This document shows positions 1 to 5,711 of a stretch of DNA of 5,711 nt, in pieces. The notes under the pieces were generated by a model. It did no database searches, was not told the origin of the DNA, and saw only the letters and a list, made by a program, of their open reading frames with translations. Source of the DNA: Treponema sp. UBA2869. Lineage in GTDB: Bacteria; Spirochaetota; Spirochaetia; Treponematales; Treponemataceae. Position 1 is the first letter of the stretch. Each line of letters opens with the position of its first letter. The stretch lies in assembly GCA_002350445.1 (NCBI GenBank), contig DEEV01000088.1, forward strand, positions 1,975-7,685, in the 5' to 3' direction. Position numbers and translations under genes: made by a program.

Positions 1-597
1 AGAATTAACAGGAGTGTTCCCGTATGTATAAAAGTGATTTCTTTCAGATTCGCCAAGAACCGTATCGAGAATTGCCTTTAAGCTGTATTCGGCGAGCTTT
101 CCGTATGTATTTTCAACCTTTACACAAACCTTAAGCATATCGGTTTCGCGTTCAGTCACAGAAGAAAGTCCTTCGAATGTAAGAGTTACGTCCGCAGTTT
201 TTGGAATCTTGTAAGCAATTTCAAGCCGGTTTTCTTTTCTAAGGGCTTCAGAAGATATATTTCCGTCGCCCTGAAGCTTTATAATTTTATTATTAAATTT
301 TAAATAAAATGAGGAAGAAGTTGATTCATTAACAGTAGAAAGAACAGGAACTTTTTTGCCGGATTCACCGCGTACATTTATTAAAAATGTGCCTTTTTTG
401 CTTTTTGACTGAACGCCAACAATTCCAGAATCATATGAAACAACTTTGGAAGGTCCACTTCCCCAGCCGGTATAATCATTTTCAACAAGAAGACCTTCAT
501 CCGAGTTTTCTTTTTCTACTTTTGACGATTTACAGGCCAAAAAAAGAGTTAAAAATGCGGAAATTAAAATTAAAAATCCAATAAACCTGATTTTCAT
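1..597 (-). CDS. Putative lipoprotein, C-terminus cut by the window edge
   Basis: The frame runs without a stop from an ATG at 597 to base 1, giving 199 residues; the C-terminus lies outside the window. The N-terminus is a type II signal peptide: basic residues K2 and R4, a hydrophobic stretch over residues 5-21, then Leu-Phe-Leu-Ala-Cys with Cys22 as the probable lipidated residue. Phe at -3 departs from the enteric lipobox but suits the relaxed spirochete form. A charged Lys/Ser/Glu linker follows (about 23-40). After it comes a region rich in alternating hydrophobic and polar residues, suggesting beta strands, with a Gly-Trp-Gly near residue 46. I recognise no family, so the function is unknown. 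It is probably anchored in the periplasm or outer membrane. It starts 11 bases after the stop of the TPR gene, so it is most likely the third gene of the rpe transcript. A long plus-strand open frame at 387-584 is its antisense shadow. Confidence 0.85.
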   Translation of the reverse strand, partial: MKIRFIGFLILISAFLTLFLACKSSKVEKENSDEGLLVENDYTGWGSGPSKVVSYDSGIVGVQSKSKKGTFLINVRGESGKKVPVLSTVNESTSSSFYLKFNNKIIKLQGDGNISSEALRKENRLEIAYKIPKTADVTLTFEGLSSVTERETDMLKVCVKVENTYGKLAEYSLKAILDTVLGESERNHFYTYGNTPVNS

Positions 598-601
598 AAA
601 G

Positions 602-606
602 CCCCC
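602..606 (-). promoter_or_regulatory. Unusual ribosome binding site (GGGGG) of the lipoprotein gene
   Basis: Four bases before the ATG at 597 lies a run of five G on the minus strand, just after the TAG stop of the upstream TPR gene. It is the only purine-rich, Shine-Dalgarno-like tract available, and is less canonical than the AGGAG before the greA-like gene. Its closeness to the upstream stop suggests that terminating ribosomes help initiation. Confidence 0.35.
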
Positions 607-608
607 GC

Positions 609-1595
609 CTACTTTTTATTTGAATCAAGAATTCTCTGAGCCTCAAGAGCCTTCTGCTTAAGAACTTTTATCATATCCTGAGTTTCGTCATAAGGTGTTG
701 TATTTGGGATATCAACATCAGAATTTGTGTAATCTGCATTAGAATTCGGTTCATCAGAATACACATTGTCATCTTCGTACGGTTTGTTTACATAAGCATG
801 ACGCACATTATTTTTATCCTGCCTGCTGTTCTGATAGCCAGAAAGCTGTGCCTGAAGATCTTTTACCTGTTTTTCAAGTTCGGCATTTTTATTCTGAGTT
901 TCTGCCAGTTTACGTTTTGTAGAATCAAGACTTTCTGAATTAAACACGCGGAGCTGTTTTTCGTACTCTTCCTTTGTAGAAAGGTATTCTTCGCCGGTTT
1001 GTTTTAAAAGATACAGAAGCTTTTCTTCGCGGCCACGCTGATTTATCGTTTCAAGCCGGTACTGACTTGCCGGCGCTTTAGGAGACTCCGGATATTCAGT
1101 AACTATTCTTGAATAAATATTTGCCGCGTCCTCGTATTTGTAGCCTGAAAAAAGAGATTCCCCAATGTAAAAAAGCGCAAAAGAATACAAATCATCATTT
1201 TCATACTGATGGCAGAAATCACTTAAAGCAATAATGGCTTTTTCATACTCGCCAAGAGAATATAAAAGTCTGCCCTTCTGGTACATTACACGAGGGTAAT
1301 AAATTGTATCAGGAAAACTTTCAAGATAGATTTCGCAATCGTCAAGTGCAGCCTTATTATCGTTTGCATTAACTTCTGCTGTAATAAGCATAAAATAAGT
1401 ATCCGGATTAAAATTTTCCGTATAGCCGGCAGCTTTTTTCAGAGAAAATTCTGCGCTCTTCCAGTCTCCTGCAGAATAAGAAACAAGTCCCTGAACAAAA
1501 GCAGTTTCAGCCGATTCCGATGCAGATACAAAATTTATGGCAAGGCATGCAAAAACAGCAGACAAAAAAATCTTTTTACAATTCAGTTTTACCAT
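609..1595 (-). CDS. Exported TPR and coiled-coil protein, YbgF/CpoB- or BamD-like repeats
   Basis: The protein has 328 residues from the ATG at 1595. That start opens a good signal peptide: K3, K7 and K8, a hydrophobic core over residues 9-23, and Val-Ser-Ala before a likely cleavage after residue 25. Cys17 could be read as a lipobox cysteine, but the core before it is short. Four TPR-type repeats follow at about 30-60, 64-98, 101-134 and 138-171. The last ends in a Glu-Tyr-Pro-Glu-Ser-Pro-Lys-Ala-Pro stretch typical of BamD and YbgF repeats. Residues 205-255 form a heptad-rich coiled coil, 256-305 an Asn/Asp/Tyr-rich probably disordered linker, and 306-328 a closing helix. It is probably a periplasmic scaffold for envelope or cell-division complexes, inferred from the fold class only. 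An in-frame ATG at 1661 would add 22 residues but lies deep inside rpe and spoils the signal peptide. Confidence 0.85.
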   Translation of the reverse strand: MVKLNCKKIFLSAVFACLAINFVSASESAETAFVQGLVSYSAGDWKSAEFSLKKAAGYTENFNPDTYFMLITAEVNANDNKAALDDCEIYLESFPDTIYYPRVMYQKGRLLYSLGEYEKAIIALSDFCHQYENDDLYSFALFYIGESLFSGYKYEDAANIYSRIVTEYPESPKAPASQYRLETINQRGREEKLLYLLKQTGEEYLSTKEEYEKQLRVFNSESLDSTKRKLAETQNKNAELEKQVKDLQAQLSGYQNSRQDKNNVRHAYVNKPYEDDNVYSDEPNSNADYTNSDVDIPNTTPYDETQDMIKVLKQKALEAQRILDSNKK

Positions 1596-2223
1596 AGCTC
1601 CATCCAAGAGTGCCGTTAAAGAAAGCAGAACCTGAAACAACAATATCAACGCCGGCATCAATTACAGCAGACAAAGTTTCGCTGTTTACACCGCCGTCAA
1701 CAGAAATCAAATAATTATAGCCCTTTTCTTCCCTGATTTTCTTTAGTCCGGCAATTTTGTTTAAACATGATGAAATAAGTTTCTGTCCTCCCCAGCCGGG
1801 ATTCACAGTCATCACTAATATAATATCGGCACATTCCAGTATTTCCGACAGTAAAGAAACAGGAGTTGCGGGACAAATTGCTACACCGGCTTTTTTCCCC
1901 TTTTCATGAATCATTTGAATAAGTCTGTGTGCATGAGGTGTAGCTTCCAGATGGAAAGTTACCCAGTCGGCGCCGGCAGCAATAAACGAATCAATCTGAT
2001 TTTCGGGATTTTCGACCATAAGGTGAACATCAAAAGGAAGCTTTGAATATTTTCTGATTGAACGGATTACAGGATGCCCGTATGTGATTTCTGGAACAAA
2101 CTGACCGTCCATTACGTCTATGTGAACAGCAGATGCTCCGCCGTCTTCAATTTTTGCAAGTGATGATTTTAAGTCTGCAAAATCGGCAGACAAAAGCGAT
2201 GGTGATAAAACAGGATTTTTCAT
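1576..2223 (-). CDS. rpe: Ribulose-phosphate 3-epimerase
   Basis: This 215-residue protein is a complete member of a family usually 210-230 residues long. It interconverts D-ribulose 5-phosphate and D-xylulose 5-phosphate in the non-oxidative pentose phosphate pathway, in the cytoplasm. The TIM-barrel signatures occur in order. Ser-Pro-Ser-Leu-Leu-Ser-Ala-Asp-Phe is at 7-15. His-Ile-Asp-Val-Met-Asp-Gly at 34-40 carries metal ligands H34 and D36, D36 also being a catalytic acid/base. Val-His-Leu-Met at 66-69 gives ligand H67. Asn-Pro-Gly-Trp-Gly-Gly-Gln is the phosphate-side loop at 141-147. Val-Asp-Gly-Gly-Val at 175-179 holds the second catalytic Asp, D176. Ser-Gly-Ser-Ala at 197-200 is the second phosphate-binding turn. 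The strand that usually reads Ala-Leu-Asn-Pro-x-Thr-Pro is Ala-Ile-Cys-Pro-Ala-Thr-Pro here, a modest variation. It is the first gene of the minus-strand cluster. AGG at 2227-2229, three bases from the ATG, is a weak ribosome binding site. Confidence 0.97.
   Translation of the reverse strand: MKNPVLSPSLLSADFADLKSSLAKIEDGGASAVHIDVMDGQFVPEITYGHPVIRSIRKYSKLPFDVHLMVENPENQIDSFIAAGADWVTFHLEATPHAHRLIQMIHEKGKKAGVAICPATPVSLLSEILECADIILVMTVNPGWGGQKLISSCLNKIAGLKKIREEKGYNYLISVDGGVNSETLSAVIDAGVDIVVSGSAFFNGTLGWSYGKTEL
1598..1601 (-). promoter_or_regulatory. Ribosome binding site (GGAG) that supports the start at 1595
   Basis: GGAG lies on the minus strand two bases before the ATG at 1595, inside the last codons of rpe. 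The spacing is shorter than usual. The combination of this tract, the signal peptide that begins at 1595 and the 20-base overlap with rpe favours translational coupling from rpe. Confidence 0.4.
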
Positions 2224-2262
2224 TTGCCTGCAATTTTAACAAAAAAAGCGATTATTTACAAT

Positions 2263-2291
2263 AATATATGGAATTTTTGAAAACGCCGCAA
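2263..2291 (-). promoter_or_regulatory. Candidate sigma-70 promoter for the rpe cluster
   Basis: On the minus strand a -35-like TTGCGG (2286-2291) is separated by 17 bases from a -10-like TATATT (2263-2268). Transcription would begin near 2256, leaving a leader of about 33 bases. A second match, TTGTAA (2256-2261), 17 bases, TAAAAT (2233-2238), also exists. It would start almost at the ATG and cut off the only ribosome binding site, so it is less likely. AT-rich DNA gives such matches by chance. Confidence 0.4.
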
Positions 2292-2332
2292 AAAGAATCA
2301 TAATGTGCAAAAAAAACAATTAAATAAAAAAA

Positions 2333-2346
2333 TTATAAATTTATAA
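2333..2346. repeat. 14-base perfect palindrome made only of A and T
   Basis: TTATAAATTTATAA reads identically on both strands. It sits eight bases upstream of the -35 box of the plus-strand promoter, inside an A/T-only tract (about 2320-2350). It could be an UP element for the polymerase alpha subunit or an operator for a dimeric regulator. In DNA this AT-rich it may also be accidental. Confidence 0.3.
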
Positions 2347-2354
2347 AAAAATGC

Positions 2355-2383
2355 TTGACAGATACTTTCTTTGGCTTTATAAA
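2355..2383 (+). promoter_or_regulatory. Strong sigma-70 promoter for the TPR / greA-like operon
   Basis: A perfect -35 TTGACA (2355-2360), a 17-base spacer and a -10 TATAAA (2378-2383, one mismatch to TATAAT) form a near-consensus housekeeping promoter. The A/T-rich tract just upstream could act as an UP element. Transcription would start near 2390 and leave a leader of about 70 bases before the ATG at 2462. No riboswitch or attenuator structure is evident in that leader. Confidence 0.75.
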
Positions 2384-2417
2384 TATTGTCCTAAAATTCA
2401 TAAAATCTCATAATCTA

Positions 2418-2447
2418 TTGACTAATCCACCAAACATTCTGTAGAAT
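2418..2447 (+). promoter_or_regulatory. Possible second, start-proximal plus-strand promoter
   Basis: TTGACT (2418-2423), an 18-base spacer and TAGAAT (2442-2447) each differ from consensus by one base. Transcription from here would begin near 2454, only about eight bases before the ATG at 2462, giving an almost leaderless message. It may be a tandem promoter or a chance match in AT-rich sequence. Confidence 0.3.
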
Positions 2448-2461
2448 AATAATCAGGCATT

Positions 2462-3394
2462 ATGGAAATTCAGACCGAAAACCGCATGAAGGACGTTATT
2501 TCCTTTTTAAGAAAGGGAGATCCTTTAAGCGCCCAGAATATAATAAGTTCTCTGTTTGAAAATGACTTGGAATCAGAAGAGCTTATTTATACTAACAAGT
2601 GCTGCGTTTTCTGGATGGATTCTATAAAAAGACTGAACAGCATTGAAGATGCTTTTGAACGTTGCGAAAAGGCACTTTTGGAATGGAAATCTTTTCAGGC
2701 TTTTATTTCAAAAGAAAAGCAGGAATATTCTCCGGCTCTTTTTGCAGTACAGGAAGGCTTTTTTTCATCTGTTCTGGCAAACTGCGAAAAGCTTCTGAAC
2801 GAAAAAGACCCTTTACAGCGCGCGGAAATTCATAGAAAAGCAGGCATCTGCTATAAAAAGCTTGGCAACTTTGTAAAGGCAAGGGATTTTCTTACGGAAG
2901 CAAACAATATCAGTCCGAACCTTTCTTCTGTTCTTGCAGAACTGGCAGACTGTTATTCGCTTTGCGGAGAAGACCGGATTGGCAAGGTTTTGTTCAGGGA
3001 AGCCTTTTTTATAGACCCCGAAAGCATTGACCTTGATTTTCTTGATTCGGAGCTTATAAAGTGCCTTATTTCGAAAACCCGCGAACACGGATTTTCAGGA
3101 AAAGAACTGCAATTCTGGATTCCAGTATACGGAACGCTTACCGGCATCCTGAATATAAAAAGAGAGCTTTCTTCTACGGAAGTAGGAAGGCTAAAAACCA
3201 GCATCTACGCAATGGAAAATGAATACAAGGATCCGGGATGTAATTCCAAAATCCTTACTCCGCGTATGCTGAACGGCTACTTCTGGCTTATCGACCACTA
3301 TGTGTCTACAAACCAGAATTCAGCGGTTATAAACGAGGTTTTACTTAAGATAAAAATTCTGGATTCTTCGGTGTACGAAGCTTACATCAAATAG
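2462..3394 (+). CDS. Cytoplasmic TPR protein of unknown function
   Basis: This 310-residue protein has no signal peptide and no long hydrophobic segment, so it is probably cytoplasmic. The clearest part is a pair of tetratricopeptide repeats at about 121-154 and 155-188. They show the usual small/large pattern (Ala-Gly-x-Cys-Tyr-x-x-x-Gly, then Ala-Asp-Cys-Tyr) and each ends in a helix-capping Pro (Ser-Pro-Asn, Asp-Pro-Glu). The N-terminal 115 and C-terminal 120 residues look all-helical, with repeats too diverged to place by eye. I recognise no enzyme motif. It most likely mediates protein-protein contacts. The ATG at 2462 is chosen because AGG at 2455-2457 precedes it; an ATG at 2486 has no such tract. 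The gap of 64 bases to the greA-like gene holds no convincing terminator, so the two are probably cotranscribed. Minus-strand open frames at 2813-3204 are shadows. Confidence 0.88.
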   Translation: MEIQTENRMKDVISFLRKGDPLSAQNIISSLFENDLESEELIYTNKCCVFWMDSIKRLNSIEDAFERCEKALLEWKSFQAFISKEKQEYSPALFAVQEGFFSSVLANCEKLLNEKDPLQRAEIHRKAGICYKKLGNFVKARDFLTEANNISPNLSSVLAELADCYSLCGEDRIGKVLFREAFFIDPESIDLDFLDSELIKCLISKTREHGFSGKELQFWIPVYGTLTGILNIKRELSSTEVGRLKTSIYAMENEYKDPGCNSKILTPRMLNGYFWLIDHYVSTNQNSAVINEVLLKIKILDSSVYEAYIK

Positions 3395-3447
3395 AATTCC
3401 CGAAGATAATAAAAGCCCGCAGATGAGCACAGATGCGGAAATTTTAC

Positions 3448-3452
3448 AGGAG
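3448..3452 (+). promoter_or_regulatory. Ribosome binding site (AGGAG) that fixes the greA-like start
   Basis: A canonical AGGAG lies six bases before the ATG at 3459. An in-frame ATG at 3423 would add twelve residues but has no purine-rich tract at the right distance. The AGGAG would then be read as Gln-Glu codons within the protein. This favours 3459. Confidence 0.7.
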
Positions 3453-3458
3453 ATTAAA

Positions 3459-5711
3459 ATGGCAGATTTGATTCAATCAATTCAGGACATGCTGAAAGAG
3501 GAAACATGGACAAGAGCAACTATCAGTAATTACACGCAGAACAACCTTAAGGACCTTGCAAACCTTATGGAACAAGCTCGCAATGAAAACTGCATAGATG
3601 ATGTTTATAAAGTTTGCGAAGACCATTTATCTCATTCAAAGGACAGCATTATTGCCCTTTACTTCTGTGGAATCATCGATTTACAGAGAGGCTCAATCTC
3701 CACTACTCCGCTCGAAACTCTTGTAGATATTTTCAAGAACAATCACAAAGAAAACATCGTAACTTATCTTTGCGAAAGCATTCTTGCAGATGATGAAAAC
3801 AACAAATTTGCACTTAGAACACTTGCTGCCGGATTTGCCGCAGAAAACAGCGAAAAAGTTTGGGAAATTTACGAAAAGCTTGTACGCATCGACTTTGAAG
3901 ACGCTGACGATGCAAAAGCCCTTGCTGAACACTATGAATCAGAAGGCAACGAAGCAAAGGCTGTTGAATACTACAAAAAAGCAATTCTCCGCTATATAAA
4001 TCTTAATAATTACAATGCATGTAAAGAAGTTTGGGCAAAACTTGTGCAGTTTATTCCAGACCAGTTTGATTTCTTCCAGTCTATCAGACGCAAAATTTCA
4101 AAAACAATGGACGAAATCAAAACAACAACTTTGATGCAGGATTTGTACAACAAAATCATTTCTATGGATGATGACAAGATTTCTTCTAAATGGGACACTG
4201 CAATTATCATCTTAAAGCAGAATCTCGAAGTTGACCCGAAAGACACATGGGCAAGAGGAAAACTTGTAGACTGCTACCGCCAGAAATATGCAAATCATAC
4301 ACATCTTGAAGATTACATTAGAACATCTAACCTTACAGCAAGCTACAGAAACGTATTTGAAGCTATAAATGACTTTGAAAAGCACATCGCTTTTGATAAG
4401 GGCTGCTACGTATTCCACAGAAACTGGGGCGTTGGTAAAATCAAGAATCTTGAAAAAGACACACTTACAATAAACTTTGCAAAACCAGTCGGCATACGCG
4501 AAATTAAACTTTCAATGGCTGTTACTGCCCTTAAACCTCTTAAAAAAGATCATATCTGGGTTATAAAGGCAACAACAAAAGATCCAAAAGCACTTATTAA
4601 AGACGTTACAGACAACGTAGAAAAATATCTTGAAATTATTATCCGCAGCTACGACAACAGCTGTGACTTTAAGAAAATCAAGGCAGAACTTGTTCCATCA
4701 ATTCTTACTCCAGGTCAGTGGACATCTTGGAATACAAAAGCAAAGAAAATTCTTGAAACAAATTCAAAATTTGGTGTAAATCCTAACGACATTAACCTTT
4801 ACACTGTACGCGAAAACGAAATTACACTCGAAGAAAAACTTTCTACAGAGTTTAAGGCTCAGAAACAGTTCTATTCTCGCGTAGAAATTCTTGTAAAATT
4901 CTTTGAAAGTGACGAAACAGACAAAACAAGCGAACTTTTCGCAGAAATGTATTCTTACTTTACAGGATTCTTAAAGAACATTACACGTGTTACAGACCAG
5001 GTTCTTGCAGCATACCTTATCGTAGGAAAAATCAGTGCAATTGAAAAGCAGTTTGCATTCCCAATTAAAGAAACATTTGCAGACCTTTACTCTATGATTG
5101 AAGATCCACGCGAAATTTACAACGAGCTTAAGGATTCTAAATCAACACACCTTAGAGATGACTTCCTTAACAAAATCAAAATGCTTCCTAACTGGAACAA
5201 AGAATACATCAAGCTCTTCCCTATTGTACTTAAAGAAAAACTTATTTCTGAACTTATTGAAAAGGGCTTTACAGACGACGTTCAGAAGCTCGTAAGAACA
5301 AGTTTTGAAATGTACAAAGATTACCGCGAAACAGTACTATTCTTCTTTGAAAAATGCCAGAAAGAAGCATGGTTCAAGGATGCAGGCATTTCTTACGAAA
5401 AGCAGTTGATTACTCTTATTAACATAATTGAGCTTACATTCCGCGAAATCAACAACCACGTACATTCAACAGAAAATAAAAAGATTAACAAAACTGCAAC
5501 AGACCTCTTGTTTGCAAATGATGCAATCTTTAAATATATGTTTGATAACGACGAAGCAACAGTTAAGAAAATGTACACACTTCTTGACGATATTGCTGAT
5601 CTCGATTCTTCTTACAAATCACTTGCACGTTCTAAGATTTTCGAAAAATATCCGGACTTCAAGTTCCGTGTATCAGAAGAAAAGACTTCTCAGCCAAAGG
5701 GCATGATTGTA
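3459..5711 (+). CDS. greA: GreA-family transcription elongation factor with long N-terminal helical extension (spirochete type), 3' end outside window
   Basis: The frame is open from the ATG at 3459 to the last base: 751 residues and no stop. As I recall them, the proteins annotated GreA in Treponema pallidum and Borrelia are about 900 residues, with a Gre domain of about 160 residues at the end. The 751 visible residues would therefore be nearly the whole extension, with the Gre domain beginning at the edge. Gre factors enter the RNA polymerase secondary channel and stimulate transcript cleavage in backtracked complexes. Visible layout: a start with Glu-Glu-Thr-Trp-Thr-Arg at 14-19; helical repeats to about 300, including a clear TPR at 152-185; a beta-rich module at about 313-371 with Phe-His-Arg-Asn-Trp-Gly-Val-Gly at 319-326; then helices to the end. 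There is no signal peptide. The identification rests on remembered family resemblance, and the Gre domain itself cannot be seen. If wrong, it is simply a large cytoplasmic TPR protein. Short open frames in other registers throughout are shadows. Confidence 0.72.
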   Translation, partial: MADLIQSIQDMLKEETWTRATISNYTQNNLKDLANLMEQARNENCIDDVYKVCEDHLSHSKDSIIALYFCGIIDLQRGSISTTPLETLVDIFKNNHKENIVTYLCESILADDENNKFALRTLAAGFAAENSEKVWEIYEKLVRIDFEDADDAKALAEHYESEGNEAKAVEYYKKAILRYINLNNYNACKEVWAKLVQFIPDQFDFFQSIRRKISKTMDEIKTTTLMQDLYNKIISMDDDKISSKWDTAIIILKQNLEVDPKDTWARGKLVDCYRQKYANHTHLEDYIRTSNLTASYRNVFEAINDFEKHIAFDKGCYVFHRNWGVGKIKNLEKDTLTINFAKPVGIREIKLSMAVTALKPLKKDHIWVIKATTKDPKALIKDVTDNVEKYLEIIIRSYDNSCDFKKIKAELVPSILTPGQWTSWNTKAKKILETNSKFGVNPNDINLYTVRENEITLEEKLSTEFKAQKQFYSRVEILVKFFESDETDKTSELFAEMYSYFTGFLKNITRVTDQVLAAYLIVGKISAIEKQFAFPIKETFADLYSMIEDPREIYNELKDSKSTHLRDDFLNKIKMLPNWNKEYIKLFPIVLKEKLISELIEKGFTDDVQKLVRTSFEMYKDYRETVLFFFEKCQKEAWFKDAGISYEKQLITLINIIELTFREINNHVHSTENKKINKTATDLLFANDAIFKYMFDNDEATVKKMYTLLDDIADLDSSYKSLARSKIFEKYPDFKFRVSEEKTSQPKGMIV

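Noticed and set aside
387..584. Plus-strand open frame of 65 codons
   Set aside because: It is antisense to the lipoprotein gene, whose signal peptide and continuous frame are convincing. It has no ribosome binding site or recognisable motif.
1543..1549. Cys17 of the exported TPR protein as a lipidation site
   Set aside because: The hydrophobic stretch before it is only about eight residues and continues past the cysteine to a good signal peptidase I site, so ordinary cleavage is more likely.
2384..2461. Leader before the TPR gene as a possible riboswitch or attenuator
   Set aside because: It is short and AT-rich, with no stable stem or terminator-like structure visible.
2588..2612. Cys-Cys pair in the 310-residue TPR protein as a metal site
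   Set aside because: No partner Cys or His spacing forms a recognisable metal-binding motif.
2813..3204. Two overlapping minus-strand open frames inside the 310-residue TPR gene
   Set aside because: They overlap each other and the TPR frame, which shows clear repeat periodicity, so they are shadows.
3417..3438. Inverted repeat between the TPR and greA-like genes as a terminator
   Set aside because: The stem is only five pairs with a 12-base loop and no U-run follows, so it is unlikely to stop transcription.
3693..5706. Several open frames of 61-92 codons on both strands inside the greA-like gene
   Set aside because: All lie within one uninterrupted 751-codon frame and have no ribosome binding sites or recognisable domains.

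Overview
The window looks like chromosomal DNA of a spirochete, most likely a Treponema. The main evidence is the last gene. It encodes a very long helical-repeat protein that ends at the window edge just where a Gre-factor domain would be expected to begin. An N-terminal extension of several hundred residues on GreA is, as I recall, typical of Treponema and Borrelia. The moderately AT-rich codons, the relaxed lipoprotein signal and the abundance of TPR proteins fit this. No RNA genes, mobile elements, CRISPR arrays or signs of recent transfer were seen. The longest gene-free stretch is the 238-base divergent intergenic region.

Left half, minus strand, read from about 2290 down to 1: a tightly packed three-gene cluster. 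It starts with ribulose-phosphate 3-epimerase (rpe, 2223-1576). Next is an exported TPR and coiled-coil protein (1595-609), whose start overlaps the end of rpe by 20 bases. Last is a lipoprotein (597 to beyond base 1), starting 11 bases after the TPR stop. The spacing implies one transcript carrying a pentose-phosphate enzyme and two envelope proteins.

Middle, 2224-2461: a very AT-rich divergent promoter region. The plus-strand promoter is the clearest regulatory signal in the window: TTGACA, 17 bases, TATAAA, with an A/T-rich upstream tract. A weaker minus-strand promoter for rpe lies about 65 bases away.

Right half, plus strand: a cytoplasmic TPR protein of 310 residues and unknown function (2462-3394), then the GreA-like protein (3459 to beyond 5711; 751 residues visible). 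They are probably cotranscribed. The long protein has TPR-like helices, then a small beta-rich insert with a Phe-His-x-x-Trp-Gly-Val-Gly signature that resembles RNA-polymerase-interaction domains of the CarD/TRCF type, then more helices. The Gre coiled coil and C-terminal domain would lie outside the window.
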